7,864 nt of DNA from Phycisphaerales bacterium. Lineage in GTDB: Bacteria; Planctomycetota; Phycisphaerae; Tepidisphaerales; Tepidisphaeraceae. The position numbers and the translations under genes are program-made. Position 1 is the stretch's first letter; every line of letters begins with the position of its first letter. This document shows positions 5,980-7,864 of this stretch, piece after piece. The stretch is taken from NCBI GenBank assembly GCA_028288905.1, contig JAQGHJ010000334.1:1-7864 (forward strand), read 5' to 3'. The notes beneath the pieces were generated by a model. That model had not been told where the DNA came from. It saw nothing but the letters and a program-made list of their open reading frames with translations, and made no database searches.

Positions 5980-7864
5980 TCAAACGTTCCGGAACACGTC
6001 GCCGTTCACCTGGCTGAAGGCAAACCATTCCGAGGGGCTCTTGTACCCGGCCTGCCCCGTGTAACTCGTGGCAACCCACATCACGCCCCCCTGGGCGTAC
6101 TTGATGATCGACTTCGGCACCGGCCAGACGTTGTTGTAGATCGTCTTGAACCCGCCCAGGTTCGTCCCCAGGACGCTGACCGGGGCCGTGTTATCCGACC
6201 CGACGGCCAGGTTCCGGGCGACGTACGTGTTCTTCCCGAGCGTGATCGTGCCGGGCAGGAGCCCGCCCTCGACCCGCAGGAACCGCCCGGTGGAGGACGA
6301 GTTCGTCGCCGTGTTCCCGACGATGTGGATGTCGGAGACCGTCCGGCCGTAATTGTCCCGCGGGTTAATCGCGATCGCCGAGATCGCGTTGGCGGAGAAC
6401 GAGTTGTTCCGGATCGCCAGGTGGTGGGTCCCCGGGTAGACGTTGAGCTGGTACCCGCCGATCTTGTTGTTGTCTATGACGACCCAGCTCGTGTTCGTGC
6501 TCGACGGCTCGGTCCCCTCGCCCCGCGGGCCGACCCGGATCGGCCCGCCGTGGGTCGTGTTCCCGTAGATGTACGCCCAGCTCCCCCGCTGCATCTCGAT
6601 CGTGCCCTTGCTGCCGTCCTGGCCGTCCCCGGCGGACTGGCGGTTCAGGTTCGTCAGGTCGTTGTAGGCGATCAGGACGTTCTTCCCGTCCATGATCCGG
6701 ATCGTGTGCTCCCGGGTCGAGTTGGCGGCGTGGTTCCCGAGGGCCACGACCCCGTTCCCCTGGAGCCAGCCGAGGTAACCGCGGATCCCGGTCGCCGACG
6801 GGGCGTCGTTGTCCTCGAAGATGAACCCGGTCGGGTTCTGGTTCGCGTTCACCCCGTCGTCTACGTTCAGGAAGGTGCAGTCCCGGACGGCCACGTCCGT
6901 CCCGCCGACGAACACCCCGCTCACCCCGGTCTTGTTCGCGATCGCGCCTTTCGGCTTGTACGGGCTGTCGAACGTGAGGTTCTCGATGACCGTGTGCTTG
7001 CTCGACTTGAACGTCTGGATCGCGCTGGTCCCGCTGGCCACGCTCAGCACCGGGTTCGACCCCGACCCGTACGCCCCGACGTGCACGTTCGCCCCGGTGA
7101 CCGACATCGCGTGGGTCGTCGTCCAGGTCTGCCCGCGCTTGAACAGGATCTTCACGTTCCCGGACTTGGCGAACTCCGATGCCCTGGCGAACGACTTGAT
7201 CGGGGACGAGCTCGACCCGCTGTTCGAGTCCTTGCCGGCCGACGCGTCGACGTACACCATCCGCCGGCTGTCGCCAGTGACCGAGACGGTCGTGCTCGTG
7301 GTGGACGATTTGCCGTTCCCGTCCGTCACCGTCAGGCGGACCGTGTAGGTGCCGGCCCGGTCGTACACGTGCCCGGCCGTCCAACCCGGCAGGCGGTTGT
7401 ACGCCCCGGACGGGTCCCCGAAGTCCCAGGCGTACGTCGCGTACAGCGGGGAGTTGGGGACGTTGCTGTCCGTCGCGCTGACCGTGACCGGCATGCCCGC
7501 CACGCCGGTCCGGCTGCCGAGCACCTTCAGCACGGCCGTCGGGGCCGCGCTGCTGACCGACCCGGCCGGGGTGACGGACCCGCCGCTGCTCGGTATCGCC
7601 ACGACCGGGGTCGACGTCGACCCGCCGGTCGAGCCGGTGGAGGCGGCCTTGCCGGTGACGGTGAACTTCAGCGTCCTGCTCGCCGACAGCGTGCCCTTGC
7701 CCGACGCCTGGCTGTACTGCAGCACCTGGAGCGTGTGCGCCCCGGCGGCGGGGGTCCAGGAGTGGAAGTCGCCGTTCGTGTCGGCCCCGATCGCGTACGG
7801 GGCGAAGGTCTCGGTGATGACGGTCTTGCCGTCCATCTTGAACACGACGCTGCCGGCCTTGCCG
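5980..7864 (-). CDS. Paralogous extracellular Ig/PKD/beta-helix protein (N-terminus outside window)
   Basis: The reading frame enters from the right edge with no start visible and ends at TGA (5980-5982), giving 627 residues. The GTG at 7845 is not a start: the residues before it (GKAGSV) continue the Ig-like domain, matching GTAGSI of the neighbour. Visible parts in order: the end of an Ig-like domain (VVFKMDG, FAPYAIGAD, WTPAAGAHTLQV), a Ser/Gly/Thr-rich linker, a PKD domain (YAWDFGDPSGAYN, GHVYDRAGTYTVRLT), and a right-handed beta-helix opening with MVYVDASAGKDSNSG. From the PKD domain onward it is about two thirds to three quarters identical to the 2474-5473 product by eye, including NSTREH and the final GYKSPSEWFAFSQVNGDVFRN. 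It is presumably secreted, with an LEDRRL-type N-terminus beyond the edge. The substrate or partner is unknown. A terminator follows at 5880-5915. Confidence 0.87.
   Translation of the reverse strand, partial: GKAGSVVFKMDGKTVITETFAPYAIGADTNGDFHSWTPAAGAHTLQVLQYSQASGKGTLSASRTLKFTVTGKAASTGSTGGSTSTPVVAIPSSGGSVTPAGSVSSAAPTAVLKVLGSRTGVAGMPVTVSATDSNVPNSPLYATYAWDFGDPSGAYNRLPGWTAGHVYDRAGTYTVRLTVTDGNGKSSTTSTTVSVTGDSRRMVYVDASAGKDSNSGSSSSPIKSFARASEFAKSGNVKILFKRGQTWTTTHAMSVTGANVHVGAYGSGSNPVLSVASGTSAIQTFKSSKHTVIENLTFDSPYKPKGAIANKTGVSGVFVGGTDVAVRDCTFLNVDDGVNANQNPTGFIFEDNDAPSATGIRGYLGWLQGNGVVALGNHAANSTREHTIRIMDGKNVLIAYNDLTNLNRQSAGDGQDGSKGTIEMQRGSWAYIYGNTTHGGPIRVGPRGEGTEPSSTNTSWVVIDNNKIGGYQLNVYPGTHHLAIRNNSFSANAISAIAINPRDNYGRTVSDIHIVGNTATNSSSTGRFLRVEGGLLPGTITLGKNTYVARNLAVGSDNTAPVSVLGTNLGGFKTIYNNVWPVPKSIIKYAQGGVMWVATSYTGQAGYKSPSEWFAFSQVNGDVFRNV

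Noticed and set aside
5555..6079. Minus-strand 174-codon frame across the end of the second beta-helix gene
   Set aside because: It overlaps the real gene out of frame and runs through its terminator hairpin; no coding signature.

Overview
The window is about 70% G+C by eye with strongly G/C-biased third codon positions. It most likely comes from a planctomycete of the Gemmata/Isosphaera type. The main clue is the short LEDRRL motif near the N-terminus of a large, repeat-rich extracellular protein, a hallmark of planctomycete surface and secreted proteins. A Tat-exported glycoside hydrolase and multidomain proteins with Ig-like, PKD and beta-helix parts fit the same picture. The lineage is inferred from protein style; no taxonomic marker gene is present.

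Layout, left to right. Positions 1-162 (+) hold the last codons of a membrane protein, probably an MFS transporter. Positions 163-662 are a 500-base non-coding stretch dominated by a nested inverted repeat (187-585). Its inner arms carry the dispersed sequence that appears in databases as spurious HPERSEGP peptides. Positions 663-2261 (+) encode a Tat-secreted, divergent GH51-type alpha-L-arabinofuranosidase. Positions 2262-2473 separate two convergent genes and contain two strong hairpins, one suited to ending each gene. Positions 2474-5473 (-) encode a complete 999-residue extracellular protein: LEDRRL motif, three Ig-like domains, a Pro/Ser/Thr linker, a PKD domain and a right-handed beta-helix. 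Positions 5474-5979 hold the leader and probable promoter of that gene and the terminator of the next one. Positions 5980-7864 (-) are the 3' part of a second, paralogous Ig/PKD/beta-helix gene that runs off the right edge.

The arabinofuranosidase and the two beta-helix proteins are all predicted to act outside the cytoplasm. The beta-helix fold is common in polysaccharide lyases and hydrolases, so a shared role in plant- or algal-type polysaccharide use is possible. This is inference: the hydrolase is convergent with the other two genes, and no catalytic residues can be assigned in the beta-helix proteins. No mobile element, CRISPR array, tRNA or rRNA was recognised. The least ordinary items are the paralogous beta-helix pair with its conserved C-terminal tail, the altered active-site motifs of the GH51 protein, and the composite inverted repeat.
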